DNA of 64,000 nt from Agromyces rhizosphaerae (GCF_027925245.1 NZ_BSDP01000001.1:2728001-2792000), one strand, 5' to 3'; positions 51,579-60,818 are shown, counted from the stretch's first letter. Notes: generated from the sequence alone by a model not told the origin. Made by a program: numbers and translations.

Positions 51579-53336
51579 GTGGGCCGTCACAGCGTCGCGC
51601 CGACGAGGCGACCTCGGCGATCGATGCTGGTCGGCGTCTCCGCTGCGCTCGTCGCGCTGCTGGTGGTCGGCGGCGCGGGCGCGGCATGGGCCACCGGCAT
51701 GCTCGACCCGCTGCTCGACGGCTCGATGTTCACGTCCGAGCCCGACGGATGCGACGAGCCGACCGAACTCGTCATCGTCGCCGACACCACCATCGCCCCG
51801 GCCGTGACCAGCGTGGCGGAGGAGTTCGACGCCGCCTCGGAGGGCTGCGCCCTCACGACGGTCCGTGCGCAGGAGTCGGCCGACACCGCGGCCGTCGTCG
51901 CGACCGGAACCGGCGACCCCGCCGACGCGTGGATCCCGAGCTCGGGCGCCTGGGTCGACCGCATGGCCGCGACGGCGAGTTCGCTGGGCAGGCCCGCGCC
52001 CGAGGTGTCGGTCGGCCTCGACGTGGCCACGACCCCGGTCGTGTTCGCCACCCCCGCCGAGGAGGCGGCCTCGATGGGCGAGACCGCTCCGGGCTGGGGC
52101 ACGGTGCTCGCGGGCGGCACGCGCATGCTGCTGCCCGATCCGGAGGGATCGGGCGCGAGCCTCGCCGCGCTCGCGGCGCTCGCCGGCATCGCCGACCCCG
52201 ACGACCCGACGCAGCTCGCCGGTGCGATGATCGAGCTCGGCAAGGCCATCCCCGCGTCGACGGATGCGGCGTTCGGCGCCACGGTCGCCGCGGCCGAGCC
52301 GACCATGGCGATCGTCACCGAGCAGGCCGTCGCGGAGTACAACTCCGACGAGGACGTCCAGCAGCTCGTCGCCGTGTACCCCGCCGAGGGCACCCCGGCG
52401 ATGACGTACCCGTTCGTGCGGCTGCCCGCGCAGGCGGCGGCCGACGACGCCGATGAGGAGGCCGACGCCTCTGCCGATGCCGACGCTCCGGCCGACCCCG
52501 ACGCGTGGACGCCGCCGACGCGCGCCGAGCTGCTGACGGGCCTGGAGTCGGCGATCGCGGACGCCGAGGGCGTGCTCACCGCGCACGGCTTCCGCACCGC
52601 CGACGGCGACGGCGAGCTCGACGCCCCGGGCGTGGTCGTCGAGGCGGTGTCCACCTTCCCCGCACCGGCGGGCGCCGACCAGGTGGCGCTGCTGCGCCAG
52701 TGGGGCGTGCTCACGCTCCGGGGCCGCATGCTCGCGGTCATCGACGTGTCCGGTTCGATGCTCGACCCGGCCGGCAACGGCCTGCGCCGCATCGACATCT
52801 TCCAGCAGGCCGCGCTCGGCGCCATGCAGAAGTTCTCGGGCGAGGTGCAGATGGGCGTCTGGGCGTTCTCGACCGCGCGCAACGGCGACCTCGACTACGA
52901 GGAGCTCGCGCCGATCGGGCCGCTGGCGGACGCCGCGCACCTGCAGCAGATCGCCGGCATCATCGCCTCGCTGCCCGAGCGGCTCGGCGGCGCAACCGGC
53001 CTCTACGACACGACGCTCGCGGCGGTGCAGCGGGTGACCGAGACCTACGACCCCGATCGCATCAACTCGGTGCTGCTCATCACCGACGGCGTCAACGAGG
53101 ACGCGAACGGCATCGACCTCGACACGCTGCTCGCCGAGCTCGAGGAGCTGCAGGACCCGCTCCGCCCCGTGCCGGTGATCATGATCGGGTTCGGCCCCGA
53201 CACCGACTTCGACGCGATGAACCGCATCGCGAAGGCCACGGGCGGTGCCGCCTACTCGGCGACCGAGCCGGAGGACCTCGGCGACGTGCTCGTCACCGCG
53301 CTGTCGCAGCGCACCTGCCGTCCCGACTGCGGCTGA
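51579..53336 (+). CDS. Secreted or anchored binding-protein-like and VWA domain protein
   Basis: 585 residues. A basic N-terminus (PTRRPRRS) and one hydrophobic helix (residues about 16-38) make it a membrane-anchored or secreted protein. Residues about 50-290 resemble an extracellular solute-binding fold (ELVIVADTTIAPAVTSVAEEF). After an Asp/Ala-rich linker comes a von Willebrand factor A domain with the metal site DVSGSM near residue 389, a Thr in the GGATGLYDT loop and ITDGVNED. The GTG at 51579 has GGAG 5 bases upstream. TACACT at 51478-51483 is a -10 candidate, with a leader of about 90 bases. Similar fusions occur in Microbacteriaceae; the role is unknown. Confidence 0.88.
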   Translation: MGRHSVAPTRRPRRSMLVGVSAALVALLVVGGAGAAWATGMLDPLLDGSMFTSEPDGCDEPTELVIVADTTIAPAVTSVAEEFDAASEGCALTTVRAQESADTAAVVATGTGDPADAWIPSSGAWVDRMAATASSLGRPAPEVSVGLDVATTPVVFATPAEEAASMGETAPGWGTVLAGGTRMLLPDPEGSGASLAALAALAGIADPDDPTQLAGAMIELGKAIPASTDAAFGATVAAAEPTMAIVTEQAVAEYNSDEDVQQLVAVYPAEGTPAMTYPFVRLPAQAAADDADEEADASADADAPADPDAWTPPTRAELLTGLESAIADAEGVLTAHGFRTADGDGELDAPGVVVEAVSTFPAPAGADQVALLRQWGVLTLRGRMLAVIDVSGSMLDPAGNGLRRIDIFQQAALGAMQKFSGEVQMGVWAFSTARNGDLDYEELAPIGPLADAAHLQQIAGIIASLPERLGGATGLYDTTLAAVQRVTETYDPDRINSVLLITDGVNEDANGIDLDTLLAELEELQDPLRPVPVIMIGFGPDTDFDAMNRIAKATGGAAYSATEPEDLGDVLVTALSQRTCRPDCG

Positions 53337-53349
53337 ACGCCGGCCGGGC

Positions 53350-53370
53350 GGTGCCGATCAGCTCGGCACC
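53350..53370. terminator. 8-bp hairpin between convergent genes
   Basis: ggtgccga and tcggcacc pair around a 5-base loop (tcagc). The gap of 37 bases between the VWA gene and the MFS gene is almost filled by this hairpin. Confidence 0.55.
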
Positions 53371-53373
53371 CGC

Positions 53374-54876
53374 TCAGTGCCCGACGACGGCCGCGGGCGT
53401 GTCCGCCGGGCGGCGCACCAGCGCCGAGCCGACGATCGCGAACAGCGAGAGGATCGCACCCACGAGGAACGCGGCCCGCACGCCGCCGGCCGCCGCGGCG
53501 GCATCCGCCATCTCCGGCCGCAGCGCGGCGGTCTGCGCGGCGAGGATCGTCACGAACAGGGCCGTGCCCGCGGCGCCCGCGACCTGCTGCACGGTGCCCA
53601 CGATGGCGCTGCCGTGCGAGTACAGGCGAGGCTCGACCGAGGCGAGCGCGGCCGTGAACAGCGGCGTGAACATGAACGCGAGGCCGAGGCTCAGCATCAC
53701 GTGGGCGGCCAGCACGGTCCAGGCCGGCGTCGTCTCGGTGGCGAACACCGCGAGGAACCACATGACCGCGCTCACCACGATGCTGCCCGGCACGAGCAGC
53801 GGGGTCGGCCCGACCCGGTCGAACAACCGGCCGACGGTCGGCGCCGCGAGGCCCATCACGAGCCCGCCCGGCAGCAGCAGGAGCCCCGCCTGGAGCGCGT
53901 CGAGGCCGATGACGTTCTGCATGTAGATCGGCAGCAGGATGATCGTGCCGAAGAGCGTCAGCATCATGATCGCCATGAGGCCGATCGAGATCGAGAAGTT
54001 GCGCGAGCGGAAGGTGCGCAGGTCGAGCAGCGCCCGGTCGCTGCGCTGCAGCCGCAGCTGGCGCAGGATGAACGCCGCGAGGCCGACCGCGCCGACCGCG
54101 AGCGAGATCCACATGACCATCGCGCTGCCGCCCGCCTCGCCGCCGGACTCGGCGGCGCCGCCGATCTGGCTGAAGCCGAACACGATGCCGCCGAAGCCGA
54201 ACGCCGAGAGCACGACCGAGAACACGTCGATCGGCACGACACGGGGCTCGGTGACGTTCTCGACGCGGCGGATGCCGATGACGAGCATCGTGACCGCGAT
54301 CGGCAGCACGATCCAGAACATCCACCGCCACGAGAGGTAGTTGAGGATCAGGCCCGAGATCGTCGGTCCGATCGCCGGGGCGACCGAGATCACCGTCGAG
54401 ACGCGGCCCATGATGCGCCCGCGGTCCTTGGGCGCGACGAGGTTCATGAGCGTCGTCATGAGCAGCGGCATCATGATCGCCGTGCCGGTCGCCTGCACGA
54501 CGCGTGCGCCGAGCAGCACCTCGTAGCCGGGCGCGAGCGCGGCGATGAGCGTGCCGGCCGAGAACAGGCTCATGGCCGCGATGAAGACCGGCCGGGTGTG
54601 GAAGCGCTGCAGCAGGAAGCCGGTGATCGGGATCACGACCGCCATCGTGAGCATGAACGCCGTCGTGAGCCACTGCGCGGCCTGCACCGTGACGCCGAGG
54701 TCGGACTGCAGGTGCGGGATCGCGACGCTCATGATCGTCTCGTTGAGGATCACGACGAACGACGCCGAGAGCAGCAGCCAGATGACGCGCGAGTCCCGCG
54801 CGGCCCTGTCCGCGTCGACTGCAGCGGTGGAGCCCGTCGCGGCGGCAGGGGTGGATCGGGTGGAGCGGTCGGTCAC
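53374..54876 (-). CDS. DHA2 family drug exporter (EmrB/QacA-like MFS)
   Basis: 500 residues with fourteen predicted transmembrane helices. Motif A-like GFLLQRFHTRPVFIAAM, motif C-like IGPTISGLILNYLSWRWMFWI and the ILNETIMSVAIPHLQSDLG start are typical of EmrB/QacA multidrug/proton antiporters. The GTG has GAGGA 7 bases upstream. No regulator gene is adjacent. It faces the VWA gene tail to tail. Confidence 0.93.
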   Translation of the reverse strand: MTDRSTRSTPAAATGSTAAVDADRAARDSRVIWLLLSASFVVILNETIMSVAIPHLQSDLGVTVQAAQWLTTAFMLTMAVVIPITGFLLQRFHTRPVFIAAMSLFSAGTLIAALAPGYEVLLGARVVQATGTAIMMPLLMTTLMNLVAPKDRGRIMGRVSTVISVAPAIGPTISGLILNYLSWRWMFWIVLPIAVTMLVIGIRRVENVTEPRVVPIDVFSVVLSAFGFGGIVFGFSQIGGAAESGGEAGGSAMVMWISLAVGAVGLAAFILRQLRLQRSDRALLDLRTFRSRNFSISIGLMAIMMLTLFGTIILLPIYMQNVIGLDALQAGLLLLPGGLVMGLAAPTVGRLFDRVGPTPLLVPGSIVVSAVMWFLAVFATETTPAWTVLAAHVMLSLGLAFMFTPLFTAALASVEPRLYSHGSAIVGTVQQVAGAAGTALFVTILAAQTAALRPEMADAAAAAGGVRAAFLVGAILSLFAIVGSALVRRPADTPAAVVGH

Positions 54877-55004
54877 GTACGGTTCCTCACTGCGGACGCT
54901 GGAGCGCGTCCGGGGTCGGCATGGAGATACTGCCGGGCAACCGCCGAGGGGCGGAGAGTATTCCCGGTCGAGTGGTGCGATCTGCGCTCCGTCACGCAGC
55001 GAGA

Positions 55005-55021
55005 GCCGGCCGAGGGCCGGC
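55005..55021 (-). terminator. GC hairpin after the NAD operon
   Basis: gccggcc-gag-ggccggc is a perfect 7-bp stem about 35 bases past the cysteine desulfurase stop codon on the minus strand. There is no T run. It is the likely operon end and is outside the MFS promoter proper. Confidence 0.5.
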
Positions 55022-55055
55022 GTGCGGCGGGGGCCATCTCGATGGCGGCCGCCGG

Positions 55056-56201
55056 TCAGGAAGCCACGATACCGCCCACCGCCGACACTGCAGGGGCCAC
55101 GGATGCCGCTGCGGCGGCCACCTCCTCGGCGCTCGCGTCGCGGCCGAGCGTGAACCGCACGGCGGTCTGCGCGACCTCGGCGGGCAGTCCGATCGCGGTG
55201 AGCACGTGCGACGGCTCGTCGCTCCCCGCCGCGCAGGCGGACCCGCTCGAGCCGACGACCCCGCGCTGCTCGAGCTCGAGCAGCACCGCCTCGCCGCTCG
55301 TGCCCGGGAAGACGAACGACGCCGTGCCCGGCAGCCGGTGCACCGCGTCGCCCGTGAGCCCGGCCGACGGCACGTCGGCGAGCACGCGGGCGATGAGCGC
55401 ATCGCGCGCGGCCGCGACCCGCGCGGCGGCCTCCTCGCGCTCGGCCTCGGCCAGGCGCAGTGCGGTCGCGAGCGCGACGGCGCCGGCCACGTTCTCGGTG
55501 CCCGAACGCCTGCCCCGTTCCTGGCCGCCGCCGTGCAGCACCGGCTCCAGGGGCATCCGCCCTCGTGCCGCCAGCACGCCGGAGCCCTTCGGCGCGCCGA
55601 CCTTGTGGCCCGAGAGCGAGAGCGCGTCGACGCCGAGCGCGCCGAGGTCGAGCGGCAGCCATCCGGCGGCCTGCACCGCGTCGGTGTGGATCGGCACGCC
55701 GCGCGCGTGCGCGACCGCCGCGAGCTCGGCGATGGGCTGGACCGTGCCGATCTCGTTGTTCGCCAGTTGCACGCTCACGAGCGTCGTGTCGTCGCGCAGC
55801 ACCGCGGCGAGCTCGTCGGGGGAGACCCGGCCGCCGGCGTCGACCCCGAGCATCGTCACCTCGAAGCCGTGCACGCGGGCCAGGAAGTCGACCGACTCGA
55901 GCACCGCCTCGTGCTCGATGGGGGTCGTGACCACGTGCCGGCCGCGCGGGGCGCCGAGCGCGATGCCCTTGATCGCCAGGTTGTCGGCCTCGGTGCCGCC
56001 CGAGGTGAAGGTGACCGCGCCGGGACGGCAGCCGAGCACGCGCGCCACCTCGGCCCGCGCGTCGGCCAGCGCCGCCGCGGCGGCCTCGCCGACCCGATGG
56101 TGGCTCGACGGGTTGCCGAAGTCGCCGGTCAGGTAGGGCCACATCGCCTCGAGCGCCTCGCGGCGCACCGGGGTCGTGGCGGCGTGGTCGAGGTAGATCA
56201 C
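55056..56201 (-). CDS. Cysteine desulfurase (NifS/IscS-like)
   Basis: 381 residues, PLP enzyme. The start is VIYLDHAATTPVRREAL, the internal PLP-binding HTDAVQAAG and SLSGHKVGAPKG carry the Schiff-base Lys, the GTENVAG segment is conserved, and the catalytic Cys lies in SSGSACAAGSDEPSHVL. It releases sulfur from cysteine for Fe-S assembly. It is the last gene of the NAD operon, its GTG overlapping the nadC stop (GTGA). Since quinolinate synthase needs a [4Fe-4S] cluster, a dedicated sulfur donor (NadS role) is the likely job. Confidence 0.93.
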   Translation of the reverse strand: MIYLDHAATTPVRREALEAMWPYLTGDFGNPSSHHRVGEAAAAALADARAEVARVLGCRPGAVTFTSGGTEADNLAIKGIALGAPRGRHVVTTPIEHEAVLESVDFLARVHGFEVTMLGVDAGGRVSPDELAAVLRDDTTLVSVQLANNEIGTVQPIAELAAVAHARGVPIHTDAVQAAGWLPLDLGALGVDALSLSGHKVGAPKGSGVLAARGRMPLEPVLHGGGQERGRRSGTENVAGAVALATALRLAEAEREEAAARVAAARDALIARVLADVPSAGLTGDAVHRLPGTASFVFPGTSGEAVLLELEQRGVVGSSGSACAAGSDEPSHVLTAIGLPAEVAQTAVRFTLGRDASAEEVAAAAASVAPAVSAVGGIVAS

Positions 56202-57061
56202 GGTCCGCCGACCACCACGTCGAGCCCGAGGTCGAGCGAACGCACGCTGTGCGTGAGCGCGCCGACCGAGATGACGTCCACCCCCGTCTCGGCGATCGCG
56301 CCGACGGTGTCGAGGTTCACGCCGCCGCTGGCCTCGACCACGGCACGCCCGTCGACGAGCGCGACGCCCGTGCGCAGGTCGTCGAGCCCGAAGTTGTCGA
56401 GCATGATCGTGTCCACGCCCGCGGCCAGCACGGGCTCGACCTGGTCGAGCCGGTCGACCTCGACCTCGAGGTGCGCCGTGTGCGGCATCCGCTCGCGCAC
56501 CGCCAGCAGGGCGTCGGTCACGCTCGAGCCGTCGGCCGTGAGCACGGCGAGGTGGTTGTCCTTGGCCATGACCGCGTCCGACAGCGAGAAGCGGTGGTTG
56601 CGGCCGCCGCCGTCGCGCACCGCCTGGCGCTCGAGCACGCGCAGTCCGGGCGTGGTCTTGCGCGTGTCGACGATGCGGGCGCGGGTGCCGGCGACGGCGT
56701 CGACGTAGCGGGCCGTGAGGGTCGCGATGCCCGACATGCGCTGGGTGAAGTTCAGGCCGATGCGCTCGGCGCGCAGCACGGCCCGTGCGGGGCCGGCGAC
56801 GCTCGCGAGCCGGTCGCCGGCGTTGAAGCGCGCGCCGTCGGGCACGACCTGCTCGACCGCGATGCGCGGGTCGACGAGGCGGAACGCGGCCGCGAACACC
56901 GCGCCGCCGCTCATGACGCCCGGCTCGCGGGCGACGAGGTCGGCGCGGGCCTGCGCGGTCGCGGGGATGAGCGTCTCGGAGGTGAGGTCGCCCCAGGGAG
57001 CGTCCTCGTCGAGCGCGGCCTGCACGATGCGGTCGAGCTGGGCGGGGGTGAGGGCGGTCAT
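56198..57061 (-). CDS. nadC: Nicotinate-nucleotide pyrophosphorylase (carboxylating)
   Basis: 287 residues. It converts quinolinate and PRPP to nicotinate mononucleotide, CO2 and pyrophosphate. Motifs present: EDAPWGDLTSETL, LNFTQRMSGIATLT, VDTRKTTPGLRVLERQAVRDGGGRNHRFSLSDAVMAKDNH, and EASGGVNLDTV. The active-site Arg, Lys and His residues appear complete. The gene overlaps nadB by 4 bases (ATGA) and the cysteine desulfurase gene by 4 bases, so the whole operon is translationally coupled. Confidence 0.97.
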   Translation of the reverse strand: MTALTPAQLDRIVQAALDEDAPWGDLTSETLIPATAQARADLVAREPGVMSGGAVFAAAFRLVDPRIAVEQVVPDGARFNAGDRLASVAGPARAVLRAERIGLNFTQRMSGIATLTARYVDAVAGTRARIVDTRKTTPGLRVLERQAVRDGGGRNHRFSLSDAVMAKDNHLAVLTADGSSVTDALLAVRERMPHTAHLEVEVDRLDQVEPVLAAGVDTIMLDNFGLDDLRTGVALVDGRAVVEASGGVNLDTVGAIAETGVDVISVGALTHSVRSLDLGLDVVVGGP

Positions 57062-58578
57062 GCGGCCTCCGGGAGCGCGCCGAGCGCGGGATCGCGTTCG
57101 GGGTGGTCGAGTCGGTGGTGCGCGCCGCGCGACTCGCGGCGGGCGAGCGCGGCGTCGACGGTGAGGCGGGCGAGCAGCAGGAGGTTCGCGTCCTCGATCG
57201 CCTCGACCGCGGGCGCCGGCTCCGCCGGTTGCGCGAGAGCCCAGTCGTCGAGCAGGGCGGATGCCCCGGCGAGGCCGTCGCCGGAGCGCTCGAGGCCGGC
57301 GCGGGTCCACATGAGGTCCTGCAGCGCGGCGCGGGTGAACGGGCCGGCGGCGCTCGACCGCGGGGCGGCGCCCTCGGTGCGGAGCTGCGCCCGGCTCGCC
57401 GCGTGCGCGTGCGGGAACGGCTCGCCGAGCACCCGTCCCGCACGGTCGGCGAACACCGCCGCCTCGAGCAGCGAGTTCGATGCGAGCCGGTTGGCGCCGT
57501 GCACGCCCGTGCGCGCGCACTCGCCGATCGCGAACAGGCCCGGCACGCTCGTGCGGCCCCACAGGTCGGTCGCGATGCCGCCCATCGCGTAGTGGGCCGC
57601 GGGCGTGACCGGCACGGGCTCGCGCGACCAGTCGTACCCGGCGGCGCGCGTGGCCGCGTCGATGCCGGGGAACCGGCGCGCGAGGAAGGCCGCGCCGAGC
57701 GCGGTCGCGTCCAGGGTCGCCGGCGCGTCCCCGTGGCGGCGCATGGCGGCGGCGACCTCGCGGGCGACGACGTCGCGCGGGGCCAGCTCGGCGAGCGGAT
57801 GCCGCGACGGCATGAAGCGCTCGCCCGAGGCATCCCGCAGCACCGCGCCCTCGCCGCGCACGGCCTCCGAGATCAGCGGCGTGCCGGGGGCCGCGAGCGC
57901 CGTCGGGTGGAACTGCGTGAACTCGAGGTCGTCGACCCGCGCGCCGGCGCGCCACGCGGCGGCCACCCCGTCGCCGGTCGCGACCGCCGGGTTCGTGGTG
58001 CGGCCGTAGAGCTGCCCGGTACCGCCCGTCGCGAGCACCACGGCGTCGGCCGGCCGGTCGACGTACTGCCCGCCGATGAGCAGCCGCACGCCGCAGGCGC
58101 GGCCGCGGCAGGTCAGCACGTCGGCGAGCATGGCGTGCTCGACCAGCTCGACGGCGCGCGAGCGCACGGTCGCGACGAGCGCGCGCTGGATCTCGGCGCC
58201 GGTCGCGTCGCCGCCCGCGTGCACGACGCGTGCCCGCGAGTGCGCCGCCTCCAGGCCGCGCGCGAGGCCCGACTCGTCGCGGTCGAACGCGGCGCCGAAG
58301 CGGATCAGGTCGCGGACGCGCGCCGGACCCTCCTCGCACAGCACGCGCACCGCCGCGGGGTCGCAGTGGCCCGCGCCCGCGCGGAGCGTGTCGCGCACGT
58401 GCGCGTCGACCGAGTCGTCCGCGAACAGGGCTGCGGCGATGCCGCCCTGCGCGTGGCGCGTGCTGCCCTCGTCGAGCGTTCCCTTCGTGACGACGGTCAC
58501 GCGGTGGCCCGCGTCGGCGGCGCGCACGGCGGCGAGCAGGCCCGCGAGCCCGCTGCCGACGACCACGACGGCGGCCAT
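57058..58578 (-). CDS. nadB: L-aspartate oxidase
   Basis: 506 residues, FAD enzyme of the succinate dehydrogenase/fumarate reductase flavoprotein family. It makes iminoaspartate from aspartate for NadA. FAD-binding GSGLAGLLAAVRAADAG is at the start, and GSTRHAQGGIAAAL, TQFHPTAL, EAVRGEGA, PAAHYAMGGI and GANRLASNSLLEA follow in the normal order. The ATG lies one base after the nadA stop codon. The central region and the C-terminal helical domain are full length. Confidence 0.96.
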   Translation of the reverse strand: MAAVVVVGSGLAGLLAAVRAADAGHRVTVVTKGTLDEGSTRHAQGGIAAALFADDSVDAHVRDTLRAGAGHCDPAAVRVLCEEGPARVRDLIRFGAAFDRDESGLARGLEAAHSRARVVHAGGDATGAEIQRALVATVRSRAVELVEHAMLADVLTCRGRACGVRLLIGGQYVDRPADAVVLATGGTGQLYGRTTNPAVATGDGVAAAWRAGARVDDLEFTQFHPTALAAPGTPLISEAVRGEGAVLRDASGERFMPSRHPLAELAPRDVVAREVAAAMRRHGDAPATLDATALGAAFLARRFPGIDAATRAAGYDWSREPVPVTPAAHYAMGGIATDLWGRTSVPGLFAIGECARTGVHGANRLASNSLLEAAVFADRAGRVLGEPFPHAHAASRAQLRTEGAAPRSSAAGPFTRAALQDLMWTRAGLERSGDGLAGASALLDDWALAQPAEPAPAVEAIEDANLLLLARLTVDAALARRESRGAHHRLDHPERDPALGALPEAA

Positions 58579-58579
58579 G

Positions 58580-59986
58580 TCAGTCCGTCGGCTCGGCGGC
58601 GGGCGCAGCGGCGGGCGAGGCGATCGCGTCGGAGACGCGCGTGCCCGCCTTCGCGACGGCGCCGGCGGGCGGCTTGGCCGCCAGCATCCGCTCGAGTGCC
58701 ACCCGGGCGTGGCCCGCCACCTCGTCGGGCACGGTGATGGGGTTCACCGTGCGCCCCTCGACGAGCTCCTCGAGCACCCACGCGAGGTACCCGGGGTGGA
58801 TGCGGTACATGGTCGAGCACGGGCACACCACTGGGTCGAGGCAGAAGATCTCGTGCTCGGGGTGCTCTGCGGCGAGACGCTGCACGAGGTTGATCTCGGT
58901 GCCGATCGCGAAGCTCGAACCGGCCGGCGCCGCCTGGATCGCCTTCACGATGAAGTCGGTCGAGCCGTAACCGTCGGCGGCGTCGACCACCGGCATCGGG
59001 CACTCGGGGTGCACGATGACCTGCACGCCCGGGTGCTCGGCGCGCGCGGTCTCGATCTGGTCGACGGTGAAGCGCTTGTGCACCGAGCAGAAGCCGTGCC
59101 AGAGGATGACGCGGGCATCCTGCAGCTCGTCCTCGGTCGAGCCGCCGAGCGGCTTGCGCGGGTTCCACATCGGCATCTGCTCGAGGGGCACGCCCATCGC
59201 CTTCGCCGTGTTGCGGCCGAGGTGCTGGTCGGGGAAGAACAGCACGCGCTGCCCGCGCTCGAACGCCCACTCGAGCACCGTCTCGGCGTTCGACGAGGTG
59301 CAGACGATGCCGCCGCGCTCGCCGCAGAAGCCCTTGAGCGCCGCCGACGAGTTCATGTACGTGACCGGGATGACCGGCACGCGGCCGTCGGCGTCGGGCT
59401 CGGTGCCGTAGACCTCCTCGAGCTGCTCCCAGCACTCCATGACCGAGTCGAGGTCGGCCATGTCGGCCATCGAGCAGCCGGCGGCGAGGTTCGGCAGGAT
59501 GACGTCCTGTTCGGGCGTCGACAGCATGTCGGCGGTCTCGGCCATGAAGTGCACGCCGCAGAACACGATCGCCTCGGCCTCGGGCTTCGCCTTGGCGGCG
59601 TTCGCGAGCTGGAACGAGTCGCCCACGAAGTCGGCGTGGCGCACGACCTCGTCGCGCTGGTAGAAGTGGCCGAGCACGACGACCCGGTCGCCGAGCGTGG
59701 CCTTCGCGGCCTCGATGCGCTCGTGCAGCTCGTCCTGCGAGGCGGCGCGGTACGACTCGGGCAGGTCGCCCTGGCGGGGCGAGCCGGTCGGAATGACGTC
59801 GCCCATCGACGATCCCGGGCCGTAGCCGATCGGGCCGCGGTCGAACTCCCACGGTCCCTTCGCGAGCTCGGGCGTGCAGGTCTCGCCGGCCGTCGCGCCG
59901 GTCTGGATGAGCCGGATGCTGCGGTCGACGGATGCCGCGCGGCGGACCTGTGCCTCGTCGCGGGCGGGGGGCGTTGCGATGGTCAT
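58580..59986 (-). CDS. nadA: Quinolinate synthase
   Basis: 468 residues, including an N-terminal extension of about 80 residues as seen in actinobacterial NadA. It condenses iminoaspartate with dihydroxyacetone phosphate to quinolinate using an oxygen-sensitive [4Fe-4S] cluster. Conserved segments: VVVLGHFYQRDEVVRHADFVGDSF, GVHFMAETADML, AAGCSMADMA, YMNSSAALKGF, FFPDQHLGRNTAKAMG, GFCSVHKRFT, HPECPMPVVDAADGYGST and VVCPCSTMYRIHP. Candidate cluster Cys residues are within these. GAGGA precedes the ATG, which overlaps the nrtR stop (ATGA). Confidence 0.97.
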   Translation of the reverse strand: MTIATPPARDEAQVRRAASVDRSIRLIQTGATAGETCTPELAKGPWEFDRGPIGYGPGSSMGDVIPTGSPRQGDLPESYRAASQDELHERIEAAKATLGDRVVVLGHFYQRDEVVRHADFVGDSFQLANAAKAKPEAEAIVFCGVHFMAETADMLSTPEQDVILPNLAAGCSMADMADLDSVMECWEQLEEVYGTEPDADGRVPVIPVTYMNSSAALKGFCGERGGIVCTSSNAETVLEWAFERGQRVLFFPDQHLGRNTAKAMGVPLEQMPMWNPRKPLGGSTEDELQDARVILWHGFCSVHKRFTVDQIETARAEHPGVQVIVHPECPMPVVDAADGYGSTDFIVKAIQAAPAGSSFAIGTEINLVQRLAAEHPEHEIFCLDPVVCPCSTMYRIHPGYLAWVLEELVEGRTVNPITVPDEVAGHARVALERMLAAKPPAGAVAKAGTRVSDAIASPAAAPAAEPTD

Positions 59987-60756
59987 GCTCTCATCCTCGG
60001 GTGGGGCAGGATCGGGTCGGTCTCGCCCCGATCGGGGTGCGCGCCGTTGCCGAGCGCGCGGGTTCTGGCGAGCGGCCCGGCGTCGGCCAGGTCGATCGAG
60101 GCGTCGTAGCGGTAGAGCTTCGGCGGCCGGTGCGGGGTGCCCGACAGGCGCTCGCCGGTGTCGACGAGCGTGCCGGACGCTTCCATCGTGCGACGGAAGT
60201 TGGCGGGGTCGAGCCGGCGCTGCAGCACGGCCTCGTGCACCTCGCGCAGCTGCGCGAGGGTGAAGGTGTCGCCGAGGAACGCGTGCGCGATGCGCGCGTA
60301 CTCCATCTTCGTGCGGAGGCGCCAGAGCGCGTACTCGACGATGCGGTTGTGGTCGAAGGCGAGCCGGCCGAGCGCATCGGCGGCGCACCAGCGCACGTTC
60401 TCGTCGGTCGTGGCGCGCTCGGCCTCGTCCGACTGCACGAGCGCCCAGTACACGACCGACACGACGCGGCCGCCGGGGGAACGCCCCAGGGCGCCGAACG
60501 TGTAGAGCTGCTCGAGGTACTTCGGCGCGAGGCCGGTCGTCTCGCCGAGCGTCCTGGCCGCGGCATCCGACAGCTCCTCGTCGTCGGGCAGCCAGCCGCC
60601 GGGCAGGGCCCAGTCGTCGAGATAGGGGTCGCGGGTGCGGCGCACGAGGGGAATCCAGAGCGAGGGCAGGCCGGATGCCTCGTCGCGGCGCAGCGCGAAG
60701 ATCACCGTTGACACGGCGAGGCGCGCGTCGTGCGTGGGCACGGGCTCCACCGGCAT
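59983..60756 (-). CDS. nrtR: NrtR-type Nudix regulator of NAD synthesis
   Basis: 257 residues. The N-terminal Nudix domain has GGWLPDDEELSDAAARTLGETTGL, the Nudix box position, and the C-terminal region (about 145-230) is a winged helix (EYARIAHAFLGDTFTLAQLREVHEAVLQRRLDPANFRRTM). This is the layout of NrtR, an ADP-ribose-sensing repressor; in Mycobacterium smegmatis NrtR controls nadABC next to it. A fifth-position change in the Nudix box would decide whether ADP-ribose is hydrolysed or only sensed. It is the first gene of nrtR-nadA-nadB-nadC-desulfurase, with GGGGG 7 bases before the ATG and two palindromic boxes upstream. Confidence 0.9.
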   Translation of the reverse strand: MPVEPVPTHDARLAVSTVIFALRRDEASGLPSLWIPLVRRTRDPYLDDWALPGGWLPDDEELSDAAARTLGETTGLAPKYLEQLYTFGALGRSPGGRVVSVVYWALVQSDEAERATTDENVRWCAADALGRLAFDHNRIVEYALWRLRTKMEYARIAHAFLGDTFTLAQLREVHEAVLQRRLDPANFRRTMEASGTLVDTGERLSGTPHRPPKLYRYDASIDLADAGPLARTRALGNGAHPDRGETDPILPHPRMRA

Positions 60757-60773
60757 CCGCTCACCCCCTAAAT

Positions 60774-60818
60774 GTCACTCTGACTCGAAGCTCCCAGCCA
60801 TCTTAGTGTCACCCTGAC
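60774..60818 (-). promoter_or_regulatory. Two NrtR-like boxes in the NAD operon promoter
   Basis: gtca-ctc-tgac (60774-60784) and gtca-ccc-tgac (60808-60818) share the core GTCA-N3-TGAC and longer flanking similarity; centres are 34 bp apart. On the minus strand a TAAGAT -10 candidate lies between them. The second box extends to ttagtgtca-ccc-tgacccgaa with most positions symmetric. Binding by NrtR is inferred from the family and position. Confidence 0.6.

Noticed and set aside
54920-54975. Possible operator upstream of the DHA2 exporter (gagatact ... gagtattcccgg)
   Set aside because: Symmetry is too poor and the promoter too unclear to call a site.
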